64,000 nucleotides of DNA, from assembly GCF_009730915.1 (NCBI RefSeq), contig NC_052482.1:1-64000 (forward strand), in the 5' to 3' direction. This stretch comes from Dioscorea cayenensis subsp. rotundata. Lineage: Eukaryota > Streptophyta > Magnoliopsida > Dioscoreales > Dioscoreaceae. A program made the translations under genes and the position numbers. How positions within the stretch are numbered: position 1 is the stretch's first letter; every line of letters starts with the position of its first letter. Shown in pieces: positions 13,390-24,084 of this stretch. The notes under the pieces were generated by a model. It saw nothing but the letters and a program-made list of their open reading frames with translations. It had not been told where the DNA came from and searched no databases.

Positions 13390-15835
13390 ATGAACTAGTT
13401 TGGAAGACTGGGGATACTCTGGCCTGAACCCTCCTGCACCACGACATGCTGAAAATCCACCTGCAGAACATGATCCACAACACCCGCGGCAAGTTCCACA
13501 GCCCGCAGACAATTTCGTGTGCATTATGACTGCCCTCAACACCATTTCTGCTGAACAACAAGCACAGAGGCCTATTCTGAATCAACTTCAGCAGCAAACC
13601 AACTTGATCTATAAATGGCTAGTCGGGCAAGGCCACTTTTTTCCTTCGTAGTAATCCGATCAGTTCCACCCTCCCCATTTGCTTGCTTTTTATTAACTTC
13701 TTAACATTGAGGACAATGCAAAAAGTAGGCCTGGGGGAGTTAGTTTGCCAGTAGAGTAGTTGCTTCCTTTCATGCATCCTTTCATGCACTCTTGCATTTG
13801 CATATTTATCTTGAATTTAAAAAAAAAAAAACAATGAAACAAAAACAAAAAGACTCTAGCCATCAGAAATCTTATGATGATTTTTTTAGCATGACACAAA
13901 AAAGGGCATGGGATAGTTGTTGTTATCTAATAGTGATTTCACTGTACATCTTGCATTTGCATGAGCTTAACTTTACTAATCTCATTGTTTGTGATCTTGC
14001 ATTTTAATTTAGTACATACATTTGCAATGGACTCTTTTTGAGATTTTGTGACCCCATAGCATTCTCTTTGCCTAAGTTAAGTTCTCAAATAAGAGGAAAA
14101 TGATATAGGTGATCTTCTGAATTTGGAATTGAGGTCAATGGCAGCACTCCTCTGTTTTCATGGGCTATTCGCTATCGAAATATGAGTGCGTCTATGTAGG
14201 ATTGTAACAAGTAGAAGGATGGCTCTTGTGCCTAACCCGCATGTGCACCTTTCAAAAAAAAAAATCACCACGTTCTACGTTAGTCGGACAAAGAATTGAA
14301 AATCTGAAAAGAAAAAAAAATAACAATAAAAATAAAAAAATAATGGTGATTGAAGTGTTAATGAAATCCTATTGATCCCTCTAATAAGCAATTTGGCTAA
14401 TGGATTGTGTATGGGAATTCCATGAGGTCTCTATGATCTATTGCATCTATATAACCTGTCTTAAAATTCAAGGCCACTTGCATGTGAGGTGAATCGATTT
14501 CTTTTGCAATGCTTATGTACAGTTTGTACTGTGACAGACGATCAACTACTTTATGACTTTTATGAACTCTCTTTATAATTATGCTTGTGTCCTGTGCAAA
14601 ATAGTGCCATCATCTGATTTCTGTATTCTCCCTTTGTCATGTTGTTTAATAATAACATTGCTTGAGAGCAAGCAAGAATTCAGGCTTGGGAAAGTTTGTT
14701 GTACTTACAAATTGCATTGTTAACCTCATGCATTTAGCTAATAATCATGCATTTTCCCTAGTCTTCATAATGATTTCCCCTCTCTTTTCGTACAAACTAC
14801 TCTCTTTAGTTGTTTTGATTGTAGAAAGCTGGAATTGACTGAGAAACCCTGGAGACTGTGAAGATACACAACTTGTCTGTGGTCTGCGAGAAGTACTTGT
14901 GGTCTGTAAAGTTATCTGGGGCCCAGTTTCTATCTCTGACTATAAAAAAGACCAAGAAAGTGGTTTGAGGGCAAGAAAGGCAGGGAGAAAAGGGACTAGT
15001 GGCTGAAAAATAAGAAAGGAAGTTCTGAAGACTTTGAAGGAGGCTAGAAAAGGAAAGGAGAGCCAGGAATTTCAAGAACACATCCTTGTAGACATTATAG
15101 GGAGTCCTCTCAGCCTTGTTATGCTGTATTTTGCAGAACTTTTACTCTTTCTATTTTTCTTTGTAATTGAGACAATATGTGTGTAAAACCTTTCTTAGGT
15201 TTGGGGTTAGCCCAAGGTGGTGATTGTTTGATGTGTTGATTCTTTTTGTATGGATCCTTCGTGCTTAAAGATAGATTTCTTGAGTTGATTTCTGATTTAA
15301 GTTACACAGCTTGTGATTGTGAAAGCATTGCTTACTTATGTTAGAGATCTAAGTTAACTGAAAGGGTAACTTGGGTCTTGGAACCTCTTAAATCATCCTG
15401 AATCTACTGAAAGGTAATTCTTGAGGGTTTATCACTTAATCACCGTTCATATTAGAGTTTCGAAAGAGGTTTATCAACCACAAAAGTAGGAGATAACCTT
15501 AATCAAAACCAACTTGTTATCTCTTGAAAGAGAGTAACAAGTAGCTTAGGATTAACACCCTTTACAACTAGTCTAGATCCAACACATCATTCCTTTACAA
15601 CTTGTGGTAAGTTCCCAAACCTAAGTTCATCTAAACCTGAATTATAATCCACAGTCTTGCATCCATGTAGCCGTGATTGCGTTTTATTTCCTGCTACTTG
15701 TAGTTCCTACTTTCCACCTTTTTAATTGTCTAGATAACCCATGGTTGCAATAGATTGGTAATCATACTTGGTCTTCGTGGGATCGATACTTTATTACTAC
15801 TTGGCAAAGCCGTGCGCTTGTGGTTGTGCAACACA
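13390..15835 (+). mobile_element. Athila-like Gypsy retrotransposon, 3' region and LTR end
   Basis: A Gln/Pro-rich open segment at 13400-13651 ends IYKWLVGQGHFFPS. It is followed by the phrase TTGAGGACAATGCAAAAAGT and a purine tract GGCCTGGGGGAG (about 13728-13739). As I recall them, this order and wording are typical of the region 3' of pol in plant Athila/Tat Gypsy elements. The right edge near 15760-15835 contains CTTCGTGGGATCGATAC and TTGGCAAAGCCGTGCGCTTG, the wording I associate with the LTR end of this group. The expected tRNA-type primer-binding site is missing because Copia sequence begins immediately afterwards. Gag and pol are not in the window. Confidence 0.65.
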
Positions 15836-18695
15836 AAGGACTCTCTTTGCTGGAATCTCCAAAGGAAGACTTGGACTCTACAAAGACTTCTTTTTTTGTT
15901 CCATTGTCTGCAAACTTTGAAAACTATTCAGATTCTTCATGTTTTTCTTTTCCAAATTGTTCTTCTGCTATCAGTTCTATCTCAATGTTGTGGCATAACA
16001 TATTAGGCCACTTACCTTTTCATAAAATAAAGCAATCATCTTTGCTAAATTTTGGGAATGATATGAATTCAATTACTCTGTGTGAAATATGTCCACAAGC
16101 CAAGCAACATAAACTGCCTTTTCCTAGAAGCATTATCCATTCAACTACAATTTTTGATCTAGTCCGCATTAATACATGGGGTCCCTATCATACTTCAACA
16201 CCAGAAGGGTGTAGATATTTTCTAACCATAGTAGATTTTAGTAGAGCTACTTAGACTTTTCTCCTTACAACTACAAATGATGCTATGTCTATTTTGAGGA
16301 ATTTTATCTTGATGGTAGAAACACAATTTCAAACTAGAGTCAAGCAAATTAGATCAGATAATGCTATGGAGTTAGGAAGTGGGACATTTCTAAAGTCATT
16401 CTTTGCTGAATAAGGAATTATCCATCAAACTACCTGTGTACATACTCCTCAACAAAATGGAGTTGTTGAGAGGAAACATAAGCATCTTTTAGAAACCTTT
16501 AGAGCTCTTCTTTTCCAATCTAAGTCGCCTCTAAAATTCTAGGGTGAATGCATTCTAACAGCCACTTACTTGATAAATAGGTTTCCTTCTAAAATTTAAA
16601 ATAACAAAACCCCTTTTGAAATGCTTTTTGGTAGATAACTTGAGTTACAACACCTAATAACCTTTGGGTGTTTGTGCTTTGTGACTAATGAAAAAAAACA
16701 TAGAGACAAATTCCAACCCAAAGCATTTCCTTCAGTTTTTCTTGGGTATTCTTTGGCAAAAAAGGGTACAAAGTTCTCATCGTTCATACTCAACAAGTAG
16801 TTGTCTCATGCAATGTTATTTTTCATGAGACAATTTTTCCTTTTCATTCCAAATTTCAAACTCTCAACTCATTTTTTCACTTGCCAAGTGTAGTGCAAGA
16901 AAACACAAATGCTGAATTTTTGCAGAATCATTCTCTCAATGATCCTTCCATTATTACTCCACCAAATAACATACCCTTTACTAATACAACTAAGGCTTTA
17001 ATTTCCAGAAAATCAAGTATAGTCCATAAAACTCCTTCCTATCTCAAGCCAAGGCTAGTTCTGAACACAATCATAATTTTCCTTCTTGTTCAGCCAATTG
17101 TTCTCATACATTTACAAATTCTTTTCTACTTCCTGAACATGTTAGTTTTTCGAGTCTACAATGCCAAAATCAAAAAATGCTTGCACTACTAACAAATTTA
17201 CATGAGCCACAAACCTATAAAGAGGCTTCAGTTGATCCAAATTGGCAAGTAGCTATGCAAAAGGAGTTTGAAGCCCTTGAAGCCAATAAAATATGGGAGA
17301 TTGTTTCTTTGCGTAAAGGAAAGAAACCCATAAGTTACAAATGGGTTTTCAAAATCAAATATAGAACAGATGGGAGTCTTGAGAAACATAGGCTAGGTTG
17401 GTAGTAAATGGGTTTACGCAAAAGAAGGGAATTGATTACAATGAAACTTTCTCACCAGTGGTAAAAATGACAACCAATAGGAGTCTTATAGCAGTGGCAG
17501 TAAAAAAGAAATGGAGTCTCTTTCAACTGGATCCATGTAGAATTACATGAGGAGATTTATATGAAGACTCTTCCAGGATTGACAGTTGATGATCCAAACC
17601 AGGTCTGTAGATTAAAAAAATCACTCTATGGACTAAAACAGGCTTCAAGGCAGTGGTATTCCAAATAAACTGATGCTTTGATATCAAAGGGCTATCAAAA
17701 CTCAAAGAATGACTATTCCCTATTCTACAAGCAGACAAATGACCAAATTGTATTCCTTGCCATCTATGTAGATGATATTATGATGACTGGTGACAATGAG
17801 TCAGAAATGGCTAGTTTGAAAGTTTTCCTTGATCGGCAATTCAAAATCAAAAACCTAGGTTTGTTGCATTACTTTTTATGTGTTGAAGCAATTAAAGAAA
17901 GAGATAATCTTATTTTAACTCAAAGGAAATTCACTATGGATTCATTGACAGAATTCAGATGTGATACATTGTCTACAGTTTCAAGTCCTTTAGTAGTTGG
18001 ACTAAAACTGACTCCTCAAATAGGACAACCACTCAATGATCCCACAGTATTGAATTACCTGACTCACACTCGACCAAATTTGAGTTTTTTTGTTCAACTT
18101 TTGAGTTAATTTATGTGAAATCCTCATACTACTCACATGGAGGTTGCTCTACATGTATTGAGATACTTGAAAAATAATCCAAATCAAGGAATTCTTATGA
18201 GTTCTAGTGCAAATTATCAAATCCAGGCATTCTATGATTCAGACTAGGCATCCTGCTCTCAAACCAGGCATTCAGTGAGTGGTTTTTACATCACTCTAGG
18301 AAGTTCACCAATATCCTGGAAATCCAAAAAACAAGGTATATTTGCTCTATCATCTGCTGAAGTAGAGTATAAGTCAATGCGAAGAGTATGTACAGAATTA
18401 GCTTGGCTATTTTTGAGTTCACGGTCCCTTCAATAACACCTGTCCCTCTGAAATGTGACCACCAAGCTACAATTCATATTGCTAAAAATCCTGTATTTCA
18501 TGAAAGAACAAAACATATCGAATTGGATTGTCATTTTGTTACAGAATAAGTTCAAGGTGGGCAGGTTATCCAAGAACATGTTCCTTCAAAGTTTCAGCTT
18601 GCAGACATATTCACTGAGTCCCTTCCTGGTCCACAACATCAATACCTTTTGTCCAAGTTGGGAGTGTCCTAACACACCCTCCAACTTGAGGGAGA
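15836..18695 (+). mobile_element. Truncated, inactivated Copia retrotransposon (pol)
   Basis: The fragment starts inside the gag-pre-integrase domain: LWHNILGHLPF, then CEICPQAKQHKLPF (about 15990-16130). Integrase follows ([34 protein letters not shown] near 16440-16490). Reverse transcriptase spans about 17180-18110 with the catalytic YVDDI at 17765-17779. The RNase H region lies near 18280-18560. The purine tract CTTGAGGGAGA at 18685-18695 ends the internal region. Stops (for example at 16252-16254 and within integrase) and frameshifts (near 17400 and 17560-17680) make it non-functional. Gag, protease and the 5' LTR are absent, so it is 5'-truncated against the Athila-like LTR. Confidence 0.93.
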
Positions 18696-19550
18696 TGTTG
18701 GAGTTCTATGTTTTATTTTAATAAAAAAGTAAGAGAGATTTCATACTTTGCTTTTGAGAAGATGAAAAGAATAAGATGGTTCTCTGTGTTTTCTTTTTTT
18801 GGGAAGAGGAGCGGGGCGAACCCACTAGAGACCCCAGGGACGTGCACAAGCCTCGGTGGAACAAGTGGGGACGAGGCCGCGCTCACGTGGGCGCTGGAAC
18901 CACTCGTACACAACCACTATTCACAACTCCCAGAAATGTGCCCTCAGCCGTGAATCGAACTCTCACCACTCGGTGAGAGCTCTATCGGCGACCCGTATAC
19001 CAATAGACCCGCAGGTTGTTGGCGGTTCTCTGTGTTTTCTGAAAGTTAGAGGAAGAAGAAGAAGGTGCCATGTCAGCAACCAACTCAGCAGTTAGTTACA
19101 ATGAGTCTGAAGCCAACTCAGCAGCAAGTGTTTAAGGTGGTTGTTATTACAGTAGGCACGTGTCATTTATTCATTGGATGTATGAGAATTCTGTTATGCC
19201 ACGTAGGCATTCTATTAAGGTTGTTATCACACGTGAGCAAGGTGTTCTCATACACTACAAAAACAAAGAACATTGTACTGAAAACTCACTTTTGAATTCT
19301 CAAAAAAAATTCATCTTTCTCTCAATCTCTCATTCTTTCATTCTCTCATTCTCTGATTTCTTCTTGGATTTCAGTTTGTTTGTAGCTTTTATCTGAAACT
19401 AGGATTGAAGATCAAGGCATTGTGGAGTTGCTGATTTGAAGTTGTTTGTCTGGAGTTGATCTGAGTTGCAAATCTCTGGAGGTTGTCAATCTGTGCTGCA
19501 AATCTCCAGATATGTGAATTAGAGTGAGTTTTTCTTATCAATCTCACACA
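18696..19550 (+). repeat. 3' LTR of the Copia element, interrupted by a SINE
   Basis: The LTR starts TGTTGGAGTTCTATG directly after the purine tract. After removal of the 229-bp SINE, the TTCTCTGTGTTTTCT sequence rejoins. The LTR end cannot be fixed because there is no 5' LTR to compare with; candidate CA-ending positions lie between about 19.4 and 19.55 kb. The CTCATTCTTTCATTCTCTCA stretch near 19330 resembles a leader region. Confidence 0.65.
18795..19023 (-). mobile_element. tRNA-derived SINE inserted in a Copia LTR
   Basis: A 17-bp perfect target duplication, GGTTCTCTGTGTTTTCT, flanks it at 18778-18794 and 19024-19040. On the minus strand the body opens with a tRNA-like promoter. The A box is TGGTATACGGG (within 18991-19005, reverse complement) and the B box is GTTCGATTCA (18951-18960, reverse complement). 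It ends in a short A-run (the T-run at 18795-18800 on the plus strand). Internal pol III promoter, A-tail and long target duplication are the three SINE hallmarks. The body is GC-rich, unlike its surroundings. The family name is not recognised. Confidence 0.92.
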
Positions 19551-19555
19551 GAGAG

Positions 19556-20163
19556 ATGAATTTGGCAGGACCCACAGGATCGAAGATGTGGATCAGCAAC
19601 TGAGCATCCAGGAAGACTAGCACATATCGCGAACCATTGTGCGGGGAGGGTCACGCCTCCAACCTAGAAGGCAAGGCCGAAGCGGAATTCAGTAGTGTGG
19701 TGAGGTCAGAATGAAGAATGGGCTTCCAAGAGTGGATGCATTTGAGGCACGATTAGTTTGGTTGACGGTGGAACTTGTCGTGATCTGATAGTGATGGTTA
19801 AGGCCCTTTATTAGTTGCTTTGGGAGACTTGTTGTGGAGCAGGGATGTCAGCGGCCTCTTGCTTCTCTTGTTCTCCTTGTCAGAATAGTCGGAATCAGTG
19901 TCCCTGCTCTGGTAAGCGGAACTATTTTCCCATCAAGAAACGTGGAGAGATGAGAGCGGTAGAGCAGAGCAATCGAACGCTGCCTAAGTGAAGACATGCT
20001 GTCTTGGATGGGTTGGGCTGAACGTTGCAGTCATGGATTGATTACGATCTGGAATTCAGCCAAAGCCATATAACATGAGGAGGTGGAGATAAGTGGGCCA
20101 CTGCCAATCCTCAACATCCCGCCAATTCCTTTGCTGAACCACACATTCCTAGTGCAAGCGCGA
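19556..20163. other. Upstream region of FBPase, no gene seen
   Basis: Moderately GC-rich sequence without a usable reading frame. It contains a GATAAG motif (I-box type, 20088-20093), which recurs in promoters of light-regulated photosynthesis genes. That role is inferred only from position. Confidence 0.45.
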
Positions 20164-20173
20164 TATAATAAAA
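20164..20173 (+). promoter_or_regulatory. Probable TATA box of FBPase
   Basis: TATAATAAAA lies 51 bases before the FBPase start codon (end of motif to ATG), giving room for a short untranslated leader. No competing TATA-like motif is as well placed. This is inferred from sequence and position only. Confidence 0.5.
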
Positions 20174-20223
20174 CATAGATATACTACGGACGACTAGAGC
20201 GGCATCTGAATTTTACTGAACCC

Positions 20224-21905
20224 ATGGCCTCTGCCGTAGTGCCTACATCCTTCCAGCTCCTCGTCTCTGGCTCATCGCGCTCTTTCTCTCGTCTGTCACT
20301 CTTCCACCAAGCCCTCTTATTTCCAGTCAAGAGAAGTGCCCAGCTGCACGGTGTTCAAAGTAGTGCCGGAGTCCATTGCACAACCGTCAGAACGGCAGCC
20401 TCAGAGACGGAGACCAAGAAGAAGAGCAGCTTCGAGCTCCAAACGCTCACCACCTGGTTACTGAAGCAAGAACAGGCTGGGAGCATTGATGCTGAACTCA
20501 CTATAGTGCTCTCCAGCATATCCATGGCTTGCAAGCAGATCGCATCCCTAGTCCAGAGGGCTGGTATCTCCAACCTCACAGGAGTTCAGGGTGCCGTGAA
20601 CGTCCAAGGCGAGGATCAGAAGAAGCTCGACGTGGTCTCCAACGAGGTTAGTACAACCAATCCAGGTTCTCCGTCTCCCAGCCCAACGCAGCCCAATCCA
20701 ATCCAATCCTATTCGATCCAACTATGCCCTTCCATCACCAATTTGCCGCTCATCTATTTGAAAGGCACATAATTAACACAAGTAACAGAATGTGCATACA
20801 CACATTCTGTGTGTATACACACACGCTAGTATATAGAATCATAAATGGATATCAATTAGTAATATAATTATCCAAATTAACTAAGGGGCATGCAGGTGTT
20901 CTCGAATTGCCTGAGGTCCAGCGGAAGGACAGGCATTATCGCATCTGAGGAAGAAGACGTCCCCGTTGCGGTAGAAGAGAGCTACTCGGGGAACTACATA
21001 GTGGTCTTCGACCCCCTTGATGGTTCCTCAAACATTGATGCTGCTGTCTCCACGGGCTCCATCTTCGGCATCTACAGCCCCAATGATGAGTGCCTGGCCG
21101 ATCTCGGTGATGACGCCAATGTTCGTAAATGATATATGTGTACATACATCCACCATAGCTAGTAGCTCATGATAGGAAAAATGATGTCATATATATACAT
21201 ACATGGGCGCAGCTGCTGGATCAAGTGGAACAGAAGTGTGTGGTGAGCGTGTGCCAGCCGGGGAGCAATCTGCTAGCAGCCGGCTACTGCATGTACTCAA
21301 GCTCGGTGATATTCGTGTTGACCGTAGGGAATGGTGTGTACGTGTTCACGCTGGACCCCATGTATGGGGAGTTCGTACTGACACAGGAGCAAGTGAAGAT
21401 ACCCAAGGCTGGCAAGATCTACGCCTTCAACGAAGGTAACTACAGGCTGTGGGACGACAAGCTCAAGGCCTATATAGACAGCCTCAAGGACCCCGGGACC
21501 AACGGCAAGCCCTACTCGGCACGCTACATTGGGAGTCTTGTGGGTGACTTCCACCGGACCCTGCTCTATGGGGGCATCTATGGCTATCCAAGGGACAAGA
21601 AGAGCAAGAATGGCAAACTCCGGTTACTCTACGAGTGCGCGCCCATGAGCTTTATCGTCGAGCAGGCTGGGGGCAAAGGATCTGACGGCCACCAGAGGAT
21701 CCTCAACATCAAACCCCAAGAGGTACACGTCTATGCATCTCTCTAGTGATTGATTTATGTGTGTATATATGTCCGTGAGATGAGAGCCAATTTTATTATC
21801 ACTCTGGCCTTAACAAGTTGCTTCATTTCACAGATCCATCAGAGGGTCCCCCTCTTCATTGGCAGTGAGGAGGAGGTGGAGAAACTGGAGAAATTCCTCG
21901 CATGA
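20224..21905 (+). CDS. cfbp1: Chloroplast fructose-1,6-bisphosphatase
   Basis: Hydrolyses fructose-1,6-bisphosphate to fructose-6-phosphate in the stroma, in the Calvin-Benson cycle and at the branch to starch. Four exons (20224-20646, 20896-21120, 21213-21722, 21834-21905) join in phase 0 to 1,230 nt, encoding 409 residues, the usual length. All introns are GT/AG and short (249, 92 and 111 bp). Residues 1 to about 55 form a Ser/Arg-rich transit peptide. The metal and phosphate site [11 protein letters not shown] is at residues 179-189. The [14 protein letters not shown] and [17 protein letters not shown] blocks are intact. Cys207 (in NDEC) and Cys225/Cys230 (CVVSVC) correspond to the thioredoxin-f-regulated cysteines of the plastid enzyme, which marks it as the light-activated isoform rather than the cytosolic one. 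The redox loop between Cys207 and Cys225 is slightly shorter than in pea as I recall it. Exons are GC-rich compared with the flanks. No defect seen. Confidence 0.97.
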
Positions 21906-22910
21906 ATTTAGTTCCAAGCTTTAATCGATGATTTAAGTTCTTTACTTCAATTCGTAAAGGGCAAGCGCAAATGAAAAACAGGGGCCAGTCCTGCCTAGCT
22001 TGTTAAAATACAAATTTGTATGCTTCTTTTCCTCTATCATGCGTTTCCATTGCTTTTTTCCGGCTATCCTCCTCAAATTTAAGTTGGAAAATGAATTATT
22101 TGTTTGCATGCCACATTGCTCATAGATGCTCTTAAAATATAGCATCATATCAATGCATGTATGCTAGGACAACAAGATCTCCTAGTAATTGACTACACAG
22201 AGCAGACTGCACAGCTCTCGACTGGAGGCTTTCATGCTCAGAGGCTTTAGGTTAGAGCATAAATTTTTTGTTCCTAATTGATTAAGATTTTCATGTTATA
22301 CCACCTGCATATGCCAAAAGAAGATCGGATTCAAATCAACTTCTCAATTTGATGTGCATTTAAGAAATCTTTAGAAATTTGCCAATAGTTTTTTTTTAAA
22401 TTTTGAAAATGTATTGAAAAATATGATATATTTGATTTTACGAGGTATTGGGAATTCTAGAATAGCTTGATTCTGAATTGCGGTTAAAATATAGAGCTTA
22501 AAATTTGCATTTATAGTCTTTTTTTTTTCAAACACTGATTACTAAAGTTTTTCTAACTTCAACTTTATCAGAACTATTGGATCATACAATTAATATAGCC
22601 CCGTTGGATCATGAGATGTTTTTGGGATTGTGGTTTCTCGTTTTAATTTTTCTTCTTGTTGTTGTGCCTTCTAGCCTCTAGGCTTAGATTTGTTTCTTTG
22701 CTCCTTTGCTTTTACTTTGGTCAAAATATCAAAAGAACCAAAAATAATGAAAATGTGTAAATATGAAGACCAAAAGGGCAGATCCGTCAATTAGAGAGAG
22801 TAAAAAAACAAAAATGTGAAAATACGATGACCAAAAGAGCGGATTTTATATTAGATGGACTAAAAGGGCGGAAAACGCAAAATAGAGGGACCATTTTGAT
22901 ATTTATACCT
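21906..22910. other. Intergenic DNA downstream of FBPase
   Basis: The first 200-300 bases probably hold the FBPase 3' untranslated region. From about 22730 to 22910 there are repeated phrases built on GACCAAAAGGGC and GGACTAAAAGGGCGG, wording common in dispersed plant repeats of unknown class. No gene seen. Confidence 0.55.
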
Positions 22911-22913
22911 TGG

Positions 22914-23062
22914 CCGGCATTTGACCTTACTCGGAACTAGTTTGAAATGCAATGTGTTAATTGAATAGTATGAGAAAGGGCACAGGTCGGCATTTTACCT
23001 TACCCGGAACTAGTTTGAACCCTTGAGCTACCACATCAAAGGTCTTAACCAACTGCACTAAC
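22914..23062 (-). mobile_element. tRNA-like SINE remnant
   Basis: On the minus strand the sequence from 23062 reads into a tRNA-like A box, TAGTGCAGTTGGTTAAG (within 23043-23060). The B box, GGGTTCAAACTA, follows about 25 bases later (23011-23022). The spacing fits a tRNA-derived pol III promoter. A 30-bp piece (CGGCATTT..CTTACTCGGAACTAG) is present twice, at about 22914-22945 and 22988-23018, so the body may be partly duplicated or two units may overlap. I found no flanking target duplication and no clear A-tail, so it is old or incomplete. It is not a functional tRNA gene because the acceptor stem does not pair. Confidence 0.55.
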
Positions 23063-23069
23063 ATATCTT

Positions 23070-24066
23070 GATGATTAATTATGGAAATATATATATAATG
23101 GTTAGATATCATTTTTAATTCATTATTGACATAAATAAGAACTTCAATGTTCTTAATTGTGGCAAAATAATGAAGACTTGCACTGTATTCTTAATTAGCT
23201 GTAAAAAATAATTTTGTGCGTCTTACAGATGTAATATATTGTAAGTAGATATTTAATGTAGGTGGAAACATTCTGGACACAATGAGTTCTTGATTATCGC
23301 CATTAAACATTGAAATGCAAGTTTGCTTAGATGATTAAAAATGTGCTCAAGTTTGATAACAAGAAGCAGAAATAAAAAAGTCTTGAAGTTAGTGACTTCT
23401 TTACAGACAACATAATGAGTAAAAAACTAACAACCCCTAGGAGTTCAAGAGTGAAGCTAAGGCCTAGGCATACATCAATGGTAACAAATAAGTAAATGAG
23501 TGGTAACTTCGATTTAAAGTAAAAGAGCTACACGAACTCTGATTTTCTCACACCCAAGAGAATATATAGGCAATTTAATTTGAATGATAAATGAATTAAG
23601 TGCAAGTCTTTCAATTTTTTTTTAAGTTATTTTGAATTGTCTCAATTTTTTATTTATTAAATTTATTTTACATTTTTATTTTTGAAATTAATTTTTTTAA
23701 AAAAAAATTGATTTGAGGTTTCTTTTTATTTAATTATTTTTAGAGCCATACAAAAAAAAAGTTGTAGGGTGATTAATTAAAGCATTCAAGGGGTGTTTAA
23801 AGTGACCAAAGTTTGATTCTCACACATTAAAGATGAATTTGTAAGGCTATTGGCCTACGATGGAGATATATTTTTCTACTATATATGACAAATGAATATT
23901 TGTAACTATTGGAAACATTTGGCTCTAATAAATCTATGATACTATTAACGTTGTTAATAGAAAACCGATGAGATGAATTTGTAAGATTATTGGTTTACGA
24001 TGGAGGTATATTTTTCCTGCCGTATTTTAAAAAGTTCAATTTATATTTCTGTTGAAACCATAGATC
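23070..24066. other. AT-rich intergenic DNA
   Basis: No gene seen. A phrase including GAATTTGTAAG, ATTGG, TTACGATGGAG and TATATTTTTC occurs twice (near 23836-23877 and 23975-24018), a diverged short duplication about 140 bp apart. Confidence 0.55.
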
Positions 24067-24084
24067 AAACATATATACGTGACA

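Noticed and set aside
20355..21554. Minus-strand open frames across the FBPase exons
   Set aside because: They are shadows of a GC-rich coding strand; the plus strand encodes an exact, complete FBPase.
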